A stretch of DNA of 20,063 nt from an uncultured Eubacteriales bacterium (GCA_900543625.1 UQSF01000026.1:1-20063), one strand, 5' to 3'; shown: positions 1-9,171, counted from the stretch's first letter. A program made the numbers and translations. Notes: a model not told the origin generated them from the letters alone.

Positions 1-105
1 CCGACCCAGCCGAGCCAGCCGTCCCAGCCGACCCAGCCGATCCAGCCCTCTCAGCCGAGCCAGCCGTCCCAGCCGAGTCAGCCGAGCCAGCCGTCCCAGC
101 CGGTC
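1..105 (+). repeat. Tandem 9-bp Pro-Ser-Gln coding repeat
   Basis: From the window edge to about 105 the sequence repeats a 9-bp unit of the form CCG-NNN-CAG, most often CCGAGCCAG or CCGTCCCAG, in frame with the SLH protein. It encodes a P-S/T/I-Q linker. Units are near-identical at DNA level, so copy number could change by slippage without breaking the frame. The repeat continues upstream of the window, so its full length is unknown. Confidence 0.85.
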
Positions 106-639
106 GAGCCTGAAATGAAGTTCGTCGATGTGGCAGAGGGCGCCTGGTACTATGACGCCGTGATGTGGGCCGTCAAGAACGGTGTGACTGTCGGTATGAC
201 CCCGACGGTGTTTGCGCCGCTTGAAGCCTGCAACCGCGCGCAGATGGTCGAGTTCCTGTGGAACGCCGCCGGCAAGCCGGCCGCGACCATCAAGGCTGTT
301 CCGTTCACCGACGTTCCGGGCGCTGCCTGGTACGAGGATGCGCTCCTGTGGGCCTATGAGGCGGGCATCGTTGCCGGCACGACCAGCACTACTTTCAGCC
401 CGGCTAAGGAATGCACCCGTGCCGAGATGGTCTGCTTCCTCGTGCGTCTGCTGTCGGACGGCGCAACGGACAATATGCCGTTTGTTGACGTTCCGGCCAG
501 CGCATGGTACTACAACGAAGTGCAGTGGGCATGGGCCAACGGCCTGACTGTCGGCACCAGCGCCACCACGTTCAGCCCGGACAAGGTCTGCAACCGTGCC
601 GAGGCTGTTGAGTTCCTGTACAACGCGTTCGCGGAGTAA
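1..639 (+). CDS. SLH-domain surface protein, C-terminal part (5' end outside window)
   Basis: The reading frame is open from base 1, so this is the C-terminal 212 residues of a longer protein and its start lies upstream. The first 35 or so residues are a Pro-Ser-Gln linker built on a P-x-Q tripeptide. Three S-layer homology repeats follow, at about residues 40-92, 101-150 and 159-212. Each begins F-x-D-V and carries the W-Y...A-V/L-x-W-A and T-F-x-P...C-x-R-A-E/Q features of SLH repeats. SLH triplets bind pyruvylated secondary cell-wall polymers and hold exported proteins on the surface, so the missing N-terminal part should be an exported ectodomain. Its function cannot be read here. The frame ends at TAA 637-639 and a strong terminator follows. 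The next gene is also an SLH protein, so the two may form a surface-protein locus. The domain call is secure; the overall function is unknown. Confidence 0.93.
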   Translation, partial: PTQPSQPSQPTQPIQPSQPSQPSQPSQPSQPSQPVEPEMKFVDVAEGAWYYDAVMWAVKNGVTVGMTPTVFAPLEACNRAQMVEFLWNAAGKPAATIKAVPFTDVPGAAWYEDALLWAYEAGIVAGTTSTTFSPAKECTRAEMVCFLVRLLSDGATDNMPFVDVPASAWYYNEVQWAWANGLTVGTSATTFSPDKVCNRAEAVEFLYNAFAE

Positions 640-713
640 GGAGCTTACTGAAAATTACATGTTTTTCTATCAGGACTTCGGTTGCTAATAGACAAATCAT
701 AGACCCCAAAGCA

Positions 714-750
714 CAAAGAAGAGATGGGAAAACCTCATCTCTTCTTTTTT
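714..750 (+). terminator. Rho-independent terminator after the SLH protein
   Basis: An 11-bp stem pairs 716-726 (AAGAAGAGATG) with 736-746 (CATCTCTTCTT). A further GG/CC pair sits around an AAAA loop with one bulged T, and a run of T follows to 750. It lies 75 bases after the stop at 639 and before the next gene, so it separates the two SLH genes. A-rich sequence on the left side could also allow weak reverse termination. Confidence 0.85.
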
Positions 751-808
751 CACACATCGAGCTGACAAATTTAGAGAGGAAACTACAGAAAAGGAGCTGA
801 TGTGAGTC

Positions 809-3800
809 GTGAAAGCGACCCGATTCGCGAACAGAGCGTGGGCTTTTGTGCTGGCCGTCCTGATGACGCTGACGCTCATTGCCCCGCAGGCGCTGGCTGC
901 GAACACCGTAGACCCCGTCGAACCTGCCAGCGGTAAGATCCTTGTGAGTCAGACGGATTACACGCTGATCGACGGCGTGACGGAATCTGACATCTTCCTG
1001 AATACGAAGGAAGGCAATGCACAGATCGCCGGCTTTATGACGACGATCGCACCGGGTGCGAAGGCGACATTCAAGGCCTCGTACAACGGTTACTATACAG
1101 AAGGCAGCACGCCCGCGTCCCGCAAGGACAAGGCGGCCAATCTGGCCTGGAGCATGGAAAAGACCACGATGCAGGCTGCTAACTATACTAAGGCCACCGG
1201 CGGCAACGTCATCATGGCCATGAACGGCGACTACTACAACATGCAGACGCTGCAGCCGCTCGGTTACCTCATCATGGAGGGCAACCTCATTCAGAAGAAT
1301 AACGGTGTTGCCAACGAGCCGTATTTTGCGGTTTTGAAGGACGGTACCTATGCCATTCGCGACGCCGGTGTGGACTGCTCCGACGTTCTGGAAGCGATTT
1401 CCGGCCCGTTTTATCTGATCAAGGATGGACAGCCCTGCTACAACGGGAATCCGGACCTCATGCCGCGCAACTGCATCGGCATCAAGGCGGACGGCACGGT
1501 CGTGACCTTTTTGGCCGACGGCCGCCAGAGCCCGTACTCTGTCGGCATGACGATCGATGAGGAGATTTCGTTCCTGTATGCGCAGGGCGTGGTGAATGCG
1601 ATCTTCCTCGATGGCGGCGGTTCCGCCACCTGTGCCACCAAGCGCGAGGGCACCACGGAGCTTCAGGTCCGCAACCGCCCGTCCGACGGTGTGGAGCGCA
1701 CGGTCGCCAGCGCCCTGCTGCTGGTCTCCACGGCGGAGAGTGACGGCGTGTTCGACCATGCCTCCCTTTCCCCGAACAACACGGTCTACACGCCCAACAG
1801 CCAGATCCAGTTCTCGGCCATCGGCGTGGATAAAAACGGCGGCGAGGCAGCGCTCCCGGAGAATGTGACCTGGACGGTCGCGGACGCCAAGAGCGGCACG
1901 ATCGACGCCAACGGTCTGTTCACGCCCGCGAAGAACTATAAGGGTGATGTGACGGCGCGTCTGCTTGTGGACGGCACCGTCAAGGGCACGACGAGCGTGA
2001 AGATCGCGGACATCACGGACCTGTATTTCAGCAGCGCATCCGTGTCGCTCGACTTTGGCGCGACATCCGATCTCGGCCTTGTTGCCAAATGTGACGGTGT
2101 GGACATCGCCTATAAGCCCGGTGACTTCAAATGGACGATCAAGTCCAAGACGGCCGGTGTGCCGGATAATGACGTCGGCCACATGGACGGCAACACGTTC
2201 GTGGCCGGTACCGGCAGCGGCACGATGAACGCGACCGTCACGGTTACTTACGCAAACGATCGCTCCAAGTCGGCGGAGGTCGGTGTGGAGATCGGCAAGC
2301 TGCCGGTGACGCTCATGGACTTTGAGCCCATCAACGGCCAGCGCCAGACCTGCGCGCACTACCACTGGGGCAAATACAATTACGTGGATAACGGCATGAA
2401 TCCCGACCACGGCTACATCGGCAATGTGTCGCCGATCACTGTCACGACCCATGGTACCTACTCGGACAACCCGACGACGGCGGAGCTCTCTGCACCCTAC
2501 CGCTTCACGGGCAACTGGGACAGTGACGTTCCGGCTTCGGACATCTTCCGCGCCAACGGCTATAGCTATTACCTGTGGCCGAACGCCTCTATCACGCAAT
2601 ATCTCTGCGGCGACCTGAAGATGACGACGGCGGCCGAGGGCGGTCAGGTGCGCTTCGGCGACTATGCCATGGAGCTGAACTATGACTATGAGTCTTATGA
2701 CGGGTCGAAAAACTCCAACTTCTATGTTCGCTACTGCGGCGACCAAATCAAGATCGAGGGCACGCCCACGGAGATCGGCGTCTGGATCTATGCACCGGAA
2801 AACACGCCGTGTTATTCGCTCTATGCCGACATTATGTTCTGGAATGGCAGCAACTATGGAACTAAAAATTACCTTCTCTCGCATAAGGGCGCAAATGGCG
2901 AGCGCTCCACGATCATTGACTGGACCGGGTGGATGTACTGCTCGGCAAATATTCAAGACATTTGGCAATATCAGGATGATGAGCACCCGCTGAGCTTCAT
3001 CCCCGGCGCAGGTGTGTTCTGGCTGTCCTATCAGCCAGCAAAGGTCGACGATATGATGGGACATGCGGGCGCTGGGCGGCGCAACGGCACCATCTACTTC
3101 GATAACTATCGCGCCGTCTATGGCACAAACCTCGATGACCTGGACAATCCGGTCATCCACGACATGACGGTCAACGGCCAGACGCTTGCGGACGACGGCT
3201 CCACCGTCATCAACGCCAATGCAATCGAAGCGGTCGCTTCGTATGACGATGTGGACGGTCAGAACCGCTCCGGCATCAATGCCAAGGCAACGGTCATCAA
3301 GATCGACGGCGAGGAACTCCAGTCGGACAATTCCGACACGAATGCGACCGTGCGTCTGACGCTCCAGAACGGCAAGCACACCATGACGGTCTCCGTGTCC
3401 GATGCGTTCGGCAACACGGTCGAAAAGACCACGGCCTTTGTCGTTGCCGGCGATATGCAGGACACGGCAACGGTCAGCGTCAGCGGCTCGGACTTCGTCC
3501 CGCTCGGCAGCGACTATACGCTGACGGTCACGGCGGATGGCAAGGTCCGCTCCGCGGACATCACGATGCTCAACCTCAACGATGACATCGGCCAGCCGAC
3601 GGTGACCTATGCCAACGGTGTGACCGGCAAACTGGTGTATACCAAGACCGGCTTTAAGAAGGCCATGCTGACGCTGCACCTTGAGTCGGCGGCCCCGGTC
3701 GAGGGCGAGCTGGCCACACTGACCTTCAAGATTGACGCCGGTCTGGACACGACGGTCAACCAGTTCACGTACACGGTGTCCAACATTGCGCTCACCGCGG

Positions 3801-6800
3801 CGAACGGCGAGGCCTATACGGCGGCCCAGGCGGCGGTGCGTCTGCCGCTGTCGGCATACTACAGCATCCAGCCCGGCCCGCAGGCGGTCGGCATGTCCAG
3901 CGTGATCGCGGTCTATGAAAAGGACGGCAGTCCCGCCGCCGGTGTGACCGTGTCGCTCGACGGCGCGGAGATCGGCAAGACCGATGCCAACGGCCTGCTC
4001 GAGACCGATGCCATGAAGACCAAGGACGCCGGCACGGTCTGCGTGCTCACGGCCATCGGCCCGAAGGGCGTCGCCGAGGCGACGAAGGTCACCGTTCTGG
4101 CAGACGCTGCCGGCACGGAGTATACCGCCGTCCATCTCAACGCCGTTCAGGGCAGCAGCACGAGCCAGAACATCAGCTGGCTGTCCGGCCTCAGCACGGG
4201 CGGCAAGGCAGTCGCGCAGTACCGTGTCAAGGGCGCGGAGGACTGGCAGACGGCGGAGGGCAACTGCACGCTTACAGGTTTCTCCACCTCCGGACAGGCT
4301 GCCTATGTCAACACCATTCAGCTTACGGGCCTGACGGCCGGAACGGACTATGAGTTCCGCGTCGGCGACGGCAGCACATGGTCCGAGCTGCACACCTTCC
4401 GCACGAACGCGGCGCAGCAGGACACCACGGCCTTCGTCGTCATGGGCGACACGCAGATGTCCGGTGACCGTGAGGCGGATGCCGAGAGCATCGCGATCCT
4501 CGACGCGCTCGGCGATCTCGTCAAGGACAAGCAGGTCGATTTCGGCCTCCAGACGGGCGACTATGTCGACAACGGCACCAACTACGCCATGTGGGCCGAG
4601 ATGCAGGAGGCGTTTAACCACACGTTCCCGAACGTGGACTTCATCCACACGCTCGGCAACCATGAGTACTACGGCGACTTCAGCGGCAGCACTGCCAGCA
4701 ATATCCTTCAGCTTCCGAGCAAGGACTACTACTCCATGGAGTACGGCGATGTCTACGTCGCCGTCATCAACAACGGCGCCGACCTGAGCGCAGCCTGCGA
4801 ATGGCTCAAGCAGGACGCGGCGCAGAGCACCTGCATGTGGAAGGTCCTGTCCATCCACCAGCCGCCGTATTACACGAACGCCAAGGGCGGCAGCGAGCGG
4901 TTCCATGAGCAGATCCCGGCCGCGGCAGAGGCTGCCGGCATCGACGTGGTCTTCTCCGGCCATGACCACTCTTATGCGCGCATCATGGCCAAGGACGGCG
5001 CGGCCGTTACCGAAAACGGCGTGACCTATTTCATTTGCGGCGATCTGGGCGAGAAGTCCAAAAACGTCAACTATGCGATGAGCTCCGATTTCTCGTTCGC
5101 GTACAAAGAGCAGGACTACGCGGGCCTGATCCTGTACGTCACGGCCAACGGCGAGGAAATGACGATCACCGCTTACGACAGCAAGGACGGCCGTGTGGTC
5201 GATTCCACGACGCTGCAGTCCCGCTGCTCGAAGGGCCACCAGCTGACGACCTACCAGAATGGCAAGTCTGCCTGTGCGGTCTGCGGCAAGCTGATCGACG
5301 TCAAGGACGCGCAGTACACCGGCTGGATGACCGTTGAGGGCACCGAGCAGCAGATGTACTTCCTGGCCGGCGACTATGTCACTGGCTGGCAGCAGATCGG
5401 CGAGAAGATGTACCACTTCGGCGATGACGGCATTGCCCACGTGACGGAGACGGTCGATACCCGTACCTGCACGAAGTACGGTTGGCTGGAGACCACCTGC
5501 AAGACCTGCGGCGCCGTTCATCACAGTGCATCTCTCTGGCCGGAGGGCCATAAGTGGGATGACAACCATGTCTGCACGAAGTGCGGCTTCGTGGGCAGGG
5601 ACATCTCCAAGGCAACGGTCAAGACGTGGCCGGCCACCTATAAGGGCGGCAGCACACCGTGCTATGTGGAGGTCACCTACGAGGGACAGAAGCTGACAGT
5701 CAAGACCAGCGACGCGGGTGTTGACGGCTATGTTTCCTATTCCAACAACACCAAGGTCGGCTATGGCGTTGTGACGATCCGCGGCATGGGCGATTACTAT
5801 GGCATCGTGTCGGCACAGTATGAGATCGTTCCGCCGGTCGTCTCCGGTGTTGCGGTGACGGATGTCGGCCAGAAGCGTCTGACCGTCGGCTGGAATCCGG
5901 CTCCCGGTGCTGAGAACTACCGCGTGGAGATCAGCAGCGACGGCGGAAATACCTGGAAGGTCTTGGAGGTGACCTCGCAGACCAGCTGCGTGGCCACGGG
6001 CCTGAACCCGTCGACGGCGTACAGCTTCCGCGTATACGGCTGCACGAAGGTCGGCGACACCTGGTTCAATTCTCGGCATTATTCCGATGTCGTCAGCGCA
6101 ACGACACTCAACGCCGACCAGTTCGCGCCGTCCGAACAGTTCAAGGACATCTGTGCGACGGTCGACGGACAGACGATCTCCGGCATGCAGTCCGGTGCGG
6201 ATCAGTATCTGTTCCTGCCGGCCAGTGCGGACCTGAGCAAGCTCGCCCTGACGGTCACGACGCAGAACAGCGACGAGCTCAAGATCGAGCTGCAGGGTGC
6301 CAAGGGCACGCAGACGCTCGACGGTGCTGCCGTGAACGTCACCAAGCTGGCGGATGCGCAGGACGGCCTGTATGATCTTGCGGTTCTCGTCAACGGCCAG
6401 AAGGCTGCGGTCGTGCACATCGCACAGTCGGCCAATATCAACGCGCTCTACATCACGAGTGACGATCCGGCCACACAGGGCAGAGACTTTGTCGATGCCA
6501 GCAAGTCCAACATCGCGACCGGCAAGCTGCTCGTCGTAGACAAGGACGGCAAGACCGTGTATGACGGTGCGCTCACGCAGCTCAAGGCGCGCGGCAACAC
6601 CACCTTCACCAACGCCGAGAAGAAGTCCTACCAGATCAAACTCGACGGCAAGTCCGACCTGATCGCCTGCGGCGAGAAGATCAAGACCTGGACCCTGCTC
6701 GCCGGCTCCCACGACGCAACGCTCATGCGCGACAAGATGTTCAAGGATCTTGCCAAGTCGCTCGGCATGCCGTACACGGCCAGCACCGACTGGGTGGATC

Positions 6801-8956
6801 TGTACTACGACGGCGTGTATCGCGGCACATACCTCGTCAGTGAGAAAAACTCCGTCAACAAGACAGGCGTCAATATCACTGACATGGAAAAAGCCTACGA
6901 GGCGTGCAACCCCGGCTACGGTGAGAACGCTTCCACGGCACTGGCCGAGAACAAGTACGGCCAGACTTACCAGTACACCACCGGCCTGACCGAGCCGGAG
7001 AACATCACCGGCGGCTACCTGCTGGAGCTCAACGGCACGAAGCTCGACGACAGCTACAATCCGAAGTATGACGAGGCCAGCGGCTTCATCACCGGCAAGG
7101 GCTCCGCGATGAATGTCAAGAGCCCCGAGTGGTGCGGCAAGGACGCTATGGCCTACATCAGCGAGTACTATCAGGAGTTTGAAGACGCCGTCTACGCGCA
7201 GGATGCCGACGGCAACTATACCGGCTACAACGCGCAGACCGGCAAGTACTACTATGAGTACTGCGATCTGAATTCGCTGGTTCAGGCTTACCTGATCCAG
7301 TACCTCTCCGGCAACTCCGACGCGTTCTACTCCTCGTTCTTCTTCTATAAGGACGTGGACGGCCTCATGTACGCCGGCCCCGTCTGGGACATGGAGCTGA
7401 CCGGCGGCGGCGGCTGGTCCGGCGTGATCACGTCGGACAACACCTTCATCAACGGCCGCTATCTTGTCCAGGCACTCACCAAGATCCCCGGCTTCCGCGC
7501 TGCGGTGAACAACTACTATCACAACACCTTCCTTGCACAGGCGCAGGCGCTTGTCGGCGACAACGGCAAGGTTCAGGGGTATTACGATCACATCTCGGCC
7601 AGCGCCGCGATGAACTACCGCCAGTGGCCGCTGGTCCGCGTCGGCAAGCCGAGCTCGGACAATCACTTCTGGCCCGACGGAACGACCTACGGCGACACCG
7701 TCAAGGATCTCAACAAGTGGCTGAGCGCGCGCATCGCAAAGATGAGCGCAGAGTTCAACGATACGTGGGACGACGGCGTCGTGACCAAGGAGCCGACCTG
7801 CACCGAGAGCGGCGTGCGTACCTACACCTGTGAAAACGGCAACATCATGTACGAGAGCATCCCGGCGCTCGGTCACAAGGAAGTGATCGACCCGGCGAAG
7901 GATGCGACCTGCACGCAGACCGGCCTGACGGAAGGCAAGCACTGCTCCGTCTGCGGCGAGACGCTCGTTGCGCAGGCAGAGGTTCCGATGAAGCCGCATA
8001 CGCCGAAGGCGACGGAGATCGTTCCGGCGACCTGCACGGAGGACGGCACGGCGGGCGGCATCGTCTGCGCTGTGTGCGGCACGACGCTGGAAGGCTCAAA
8101 GCGCATCCCGGCAAGGCACCACTATGTCGGCGGCTACTGCACGGTCTGTGAGCGGCAGGATCCGCTGCGCATCCCGTGCTCCGGCGATCAGCATTGCCCG
8201 GGCCACATCTTCAGCGACATGCCGTCGACCGACTACTGGTCACACGGCGCGATCGAATATGTCGTTGCGCACAAGCTCTTCTTCGGCACGAGCGCGACGA
8301 CCTTTGAGCCCAAGACCAAGCTGTCCCGCGCGATGATCGTTGAGATCCTCTATACGCTCGAGGGCGAGCCCGCCGTCACCGGAGAGAATCCGTTCCGTGA
8401 CGTTGCGGACAACAGATGGTACACCGACGCGGTGATCTGGGCGGCGGAGAACAAGATCGTGGCCGGCATCGGCGACGGCAAGTTCGACCCGGACGGCGAT
8501 GCAACGCGCGAGCAGGTCGCGACGATCCTGTATGAGTACGCAGCGTTCAAGGGCTGTGACATGAATGTGTATGGTGATCTGTCGACGTTCGCGGACATGG
8601 GTAAGGTTTCCGATTTCGCGAAGGAGCCCATGACCTGGGCAGTTGCCGAGAGCCTGATCTCCGGTGTCGCAGTCGGCCGCGAGGCGCTGCTCGATCCGCA
8701 GGGCGTGACGACGCGTGAGCAGTTTGCGATGATGATGGCGGAGTACATGATGCAGGTGCTCCCGCTGACGCCGGACGAGCCGGACGAGCCGGATGTACCG
8801 AGTGCGCCGAGCGCTCCGGTCGAGCCCAGTGCCTCACCCGAGGAAACCAGTGCTTCGCCCGAGGAACCCAGCGCTTCCCCTGCGCCCAGCGCGCAGCCGG
8901 CTGAAACGGTGAAGCCAGAAACGGTGCAAACGCCCGCAGAAGGCGAAGCGCCGTAA
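809..8956 (+). CDS. Giant secreted SLH protein with phosphodiester glycosidase, metallophosphoesterase and CotH kinase domains
   Basis: 2715 residues starting at GTG 809 (AAGGAG at 791-796, 12-nt spacing). The signal peptide is residues 1-30, with cleavage near ALA|A. Domain order by residue: NAGPA-type phosphodiester glycosidase about 95-307 (MNGDYY 138-143, LDGGGSAT 267-274); two Ig-like domains 314-494; jelly-roll, CBM-like region about 500-772; Ig-like 780-881; cohesin-like 885-1014; carboxypeptidase-regulatory-like 1018-1098; FnIII as in purple acid phosphatases 1102-1200; calcineurin-like metallophosphoesterase 1208-1410 with GDTQ 1213, GDYVD 1250, GNHE 1283, H1350 and GHDH 1384; Cys-rich and cell-wall-binding-like stretch 1476-1594; FnIII 1675-1765; CotH kinase 1877-2318 (RGNTT 1928, YLVSEK 2008-2013, GPVWDME around D2194); Cys-rich modules 2331-2448; three SLH repeats 2468-2649; acidic Pro/Ser tail to the end. 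It is presumably secreted and tethered to the wall. Metal-binding residues of the phosphoesterase look intact. Each fold is recognised by motif; substrates and the combined role are inferred. Confidence 0.93.
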   Translation: MKATRFANRAWAFVLAVLMTLTLIAPQALAANTVDPVEPASGKILVSQTDYTLIDGVTESDIFLNTKEGNAQIAGFMTTIAPGAKATFKASYNGYYTEGSTPASRKDKAANLAWSMEKTTMQAANYTKATGGNVIMAMNGDYYNMQTLQPLGYLIMEGNLIQKNNGVANEPYFAVLKDGTYAIRDAGVDCSDVLEAISGPFYLIKDGQPCYNGNPDLMPRNCIGIKADGTVVTFLADGRQSPYSVGMTIDEEISFLYAQGVVNAIFLDGGGSATCATKREGTTELQVRNRPSDGVERTVASALLLVSTAESDGVFDHASLSPNNTVYTPNSQIQFSAIGVDKNGGEAALPENVTWTVADAKSGTIDANGLFTPAKNYKGDVTARLLVDGTVKGTTSVKIADITDLYFSSASVSLDFGATSDLGLVAKCDGVDIAYKPGDFKWTIKSKTAGVPDNDVGHMDGNTFVAGTGSGTMNATVTVTYANDRSKSAEVGVEIGKLPVTLMDFEPINGQRQTCAHYHWGKYNYVDNGMNPDHGYIGNVSPITVTTHGTYSDNPTTAELSAPYRFTGNWDSDVPASDIFRANGYSYYLWPNASITQYLCGDLKMTTAAEGGQVRFGDYAMELNYDYESYDGSKNSNFYVRYCGDQIKIEGTPTEIGVWIYAPENTPCYSLYADIMFWNGSNYGTKNYLLSHKGANGERSTIIDWTGWMYCSANIQDIWQYQDDEHPLSFIPGAGVFWLSYQPAKVDDMMGHAGAGRRNGTIYFDNYRAVYGTNLDDLDNPVIHDMTVNGQTLADDGSTVINANAIEAVASYDDVDGQNRSGINAKATVIKIDGEELQSDNSDTNATVRLTLQNGKHTMTVSVSDAFGNTVEKTTAFVVAGDMQDTATVSVSGSDFVPLGSDYTLTVTADGKVRSADITMLNLNDDIGQPTVTYANGVTGKLVYTKTGFKKAMLTLHLESAAPVEGELATLTFKIDAGLDTTVNQFTYTVSNIALTAANGEAYTAAQAAVRLPLSAYYSIQPGPQAVGMSSVIAVYEKDGSPAAGVTVSLDGAEIGKTDANGLLETDAMKTKDAGTVCVLTAIGPKGVAEATKVTVLADAAGTEYTAVHLNAVQGSSTSQNISWLSGLSTGGKAVAQYRVKGAEDWQTAEGNCTLTGFSTSGQAAYVNTIQLTGLTAGTDYEFRVGDGSTWSELHTFRTNAAQQDTTAFVVMGDTQMSGDREADAESIAILDALGDLVKDKQVDFGLQTGDYVDNGTNYAMWAEMQEAFNHTFPNVDFIHTLGNHEYYGDFSGSTASNILQLPSKDYYSMEYGDVYVAVINNGADLSAACEWLKQDAAQSTCMWKVLSIHQPPYYTNAKGGSERFHEQIPAAAEAAGIDVVFSGHDHSYARIMAKDGAAVTENGVTYFICGDLGEKSKNVNYAMSSDFSFAYKEQDYAGLILYVTANGEEMTITAYDSKDGRVVDSTTLQSRCSKGHQLTTYQNGKSACAVCGKLIDVKDAQYTGWMTVEGTEQQMYFLAGDYVTGWQQIGEKMYHFGDDGIAHVTETVDTRTCTKYGWLETTCKTCGAVHHSASLWPEGHKWDDNHVCTKCGFVGRDISKATVKTWPATYKGGSTPCYVEVTYEGQKLTVKTSDAGVDGYVSYSNNTKVGYGVVTIRGMGDYYGIVSAQYEIVPPVVSGVAVTDVGQKRLTVGWNPAPGAENYRVEISSDGGNTWKVLEVTSQTSCVATGLNPSTAYSFRVYGCTKVGDTWFNSRHYSDVVSATTLNADQFAPSEQFKDICATVDGQTISGMQSGADQYLFLPASADLSKLALTVTTQNSDELKIELQGAKGTQTLDGAAVNVTKLADAQDGLYDLAVLVNGQKAAVVHIAQSANINALYITSDDPATQGRDFVDASKSNIATGKLLVVDKDGKTVYDGALTQLKARGNTTFTNAEKKSYQIKLDGKSDLIACGEKIKTWTLLAGSHDATLMRDKMFKDLAKSLGMPYTASTDWVDLYYDGVYRGTYLVSEKNSVNKTGVNITDMEKAYEACNPGYGENASTALAENKYGQTYQYTTGLTEPENITGGYLLELNGTKLDDSYNPKYDEASGFITGKGSAMNVKSPEWCGKDAMAYISEYYQEFEDAVYAQDADGNYTGYNAQTGKYYYEYCDLNSLVQAYLIQYLSGNSDAFYSSFFFYKDVDGLMYAGPVWDMELTGGGGWSGVITSDNTFINGRYLVQALTKIPGFRAAVNNYYHNTFLAQAQALVGDNGKVQGYYDHISASAAMNYRQWPLVRVGKPSSDNHFWPDGTTYGDTVKDLNKWLSARIAKMSAEFNDTWDDGVVTKEPTCTESGVRTYTCENGNIMYESIPALGHKEVIDPAKDATCTQTGLTEGKHCSVCGETLVAQAEVPMKPHTPKATEIVPATCTEDGTAGGIVCAVCGTTLEGSKRIPARHHYVGGYCTVCERQDPLRIPCSGDQHCPGHIFSDMPSTDYWSHGAIEYVVAHKLFFGTSATTFEPKTKLSRAMIVEILYTLEGEPAVTGENPFRDVADNRWYTDAVIWAAENKIVAGIGDGKFDPDGDATREQVATILYEYAAFKGCDMNVYGDLSTFADMGKVSDFAKEPMTWAVAESLISGVAVGREALLDPQGVTTREQFAMMMAEYMMQVLPLTPDEPDEPDVPSAPSAPVEPSASPEETSASPEEPSASPAPSAQPAETVKPETVQTPAEGEAP

Positions 8957-8998
8957 TCACGGCGCGGGCGCACAACCCCCAAAGCCCCAAAATGGGAC

Positions 8999-9031
8999 AT
9001 CCCGGAGCGGCAATGCCGCTCCGGGATTTTT
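8999..9031 (+). terminator. Rho-independent terminator after the giant SLH protein
   Basis: A GC-rich stem pairs 9001-9011 (CCCGGAGCGGC) with 9015-9025 (GCCGCTCCGGG) across a 3-nt AAT loop. Two more A/T pairs lie at the base and five T follow (9027-9031). It lies 43 bases after the stop codon at 8956 and isolates the surface gene from the feo operon. Confidence 0.92.
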
Positions 9032-9085
9032 GGTTGGTGCACACACATTTTTTCGCGAAAATTCCGTAAAAAGTGCGGAAATTCC

Positions 9086-9101
9086 TGTCATATACTTGAC
9101 A
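9086..9101. promoter_or_regulatory. Operator-like inverted repeat over the feo -35 box
   Basis: TGTCA (9086-9090) and TGACA (9097-9101) form a perfect 5-bp dyad around a 6-bp AT-rich spacer (TATACT). The right arm is part of the TTGACA -35 box, so a bound repressor would block RNA polymerase. It does not match the classical Fur or DtxR box, so the regulator is unknown. The site is inferred from position and symmetry only. Confidence 0.35.
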
Positions 9102-9125
9102 AACCCCGCTGCCGCGTGCTACACC
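9096..9125 (+). promoter_or_regulatory. Probable promoter of the feo operon
   Basis: A perfect -35 box TTGACA at 9096-9101 is followed after 18 nt by TACACC at 9120-9125, preceded by TG at 9117-9118 as an extended -10. The -35 is excellent and the -10 is only fair. No other -35/-10 pair between the upstream terminator and feoA looks better. Transcription would start near 9132, leaving a leader of about 40 nt before feoA. Confidence 0.55.
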
Positions 9126-9171
9126 TATTTTATCGTAAAGGGAATGCAATCTATACGGAAAGGCAAAAGCA

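Noticed and set aside
572..7999. Minus-strand open frame of 2475 codons
   Set aside because: It is the exact codon-register complement of the giant SLH gene, has no domain or ribosome site, is made up mostly of Val, Arg, Leu, Ala, His and Asp, and runs through the terminator at 714-750. It is explained by the absence of TTA, CTA and TCA codons in the sense gene.
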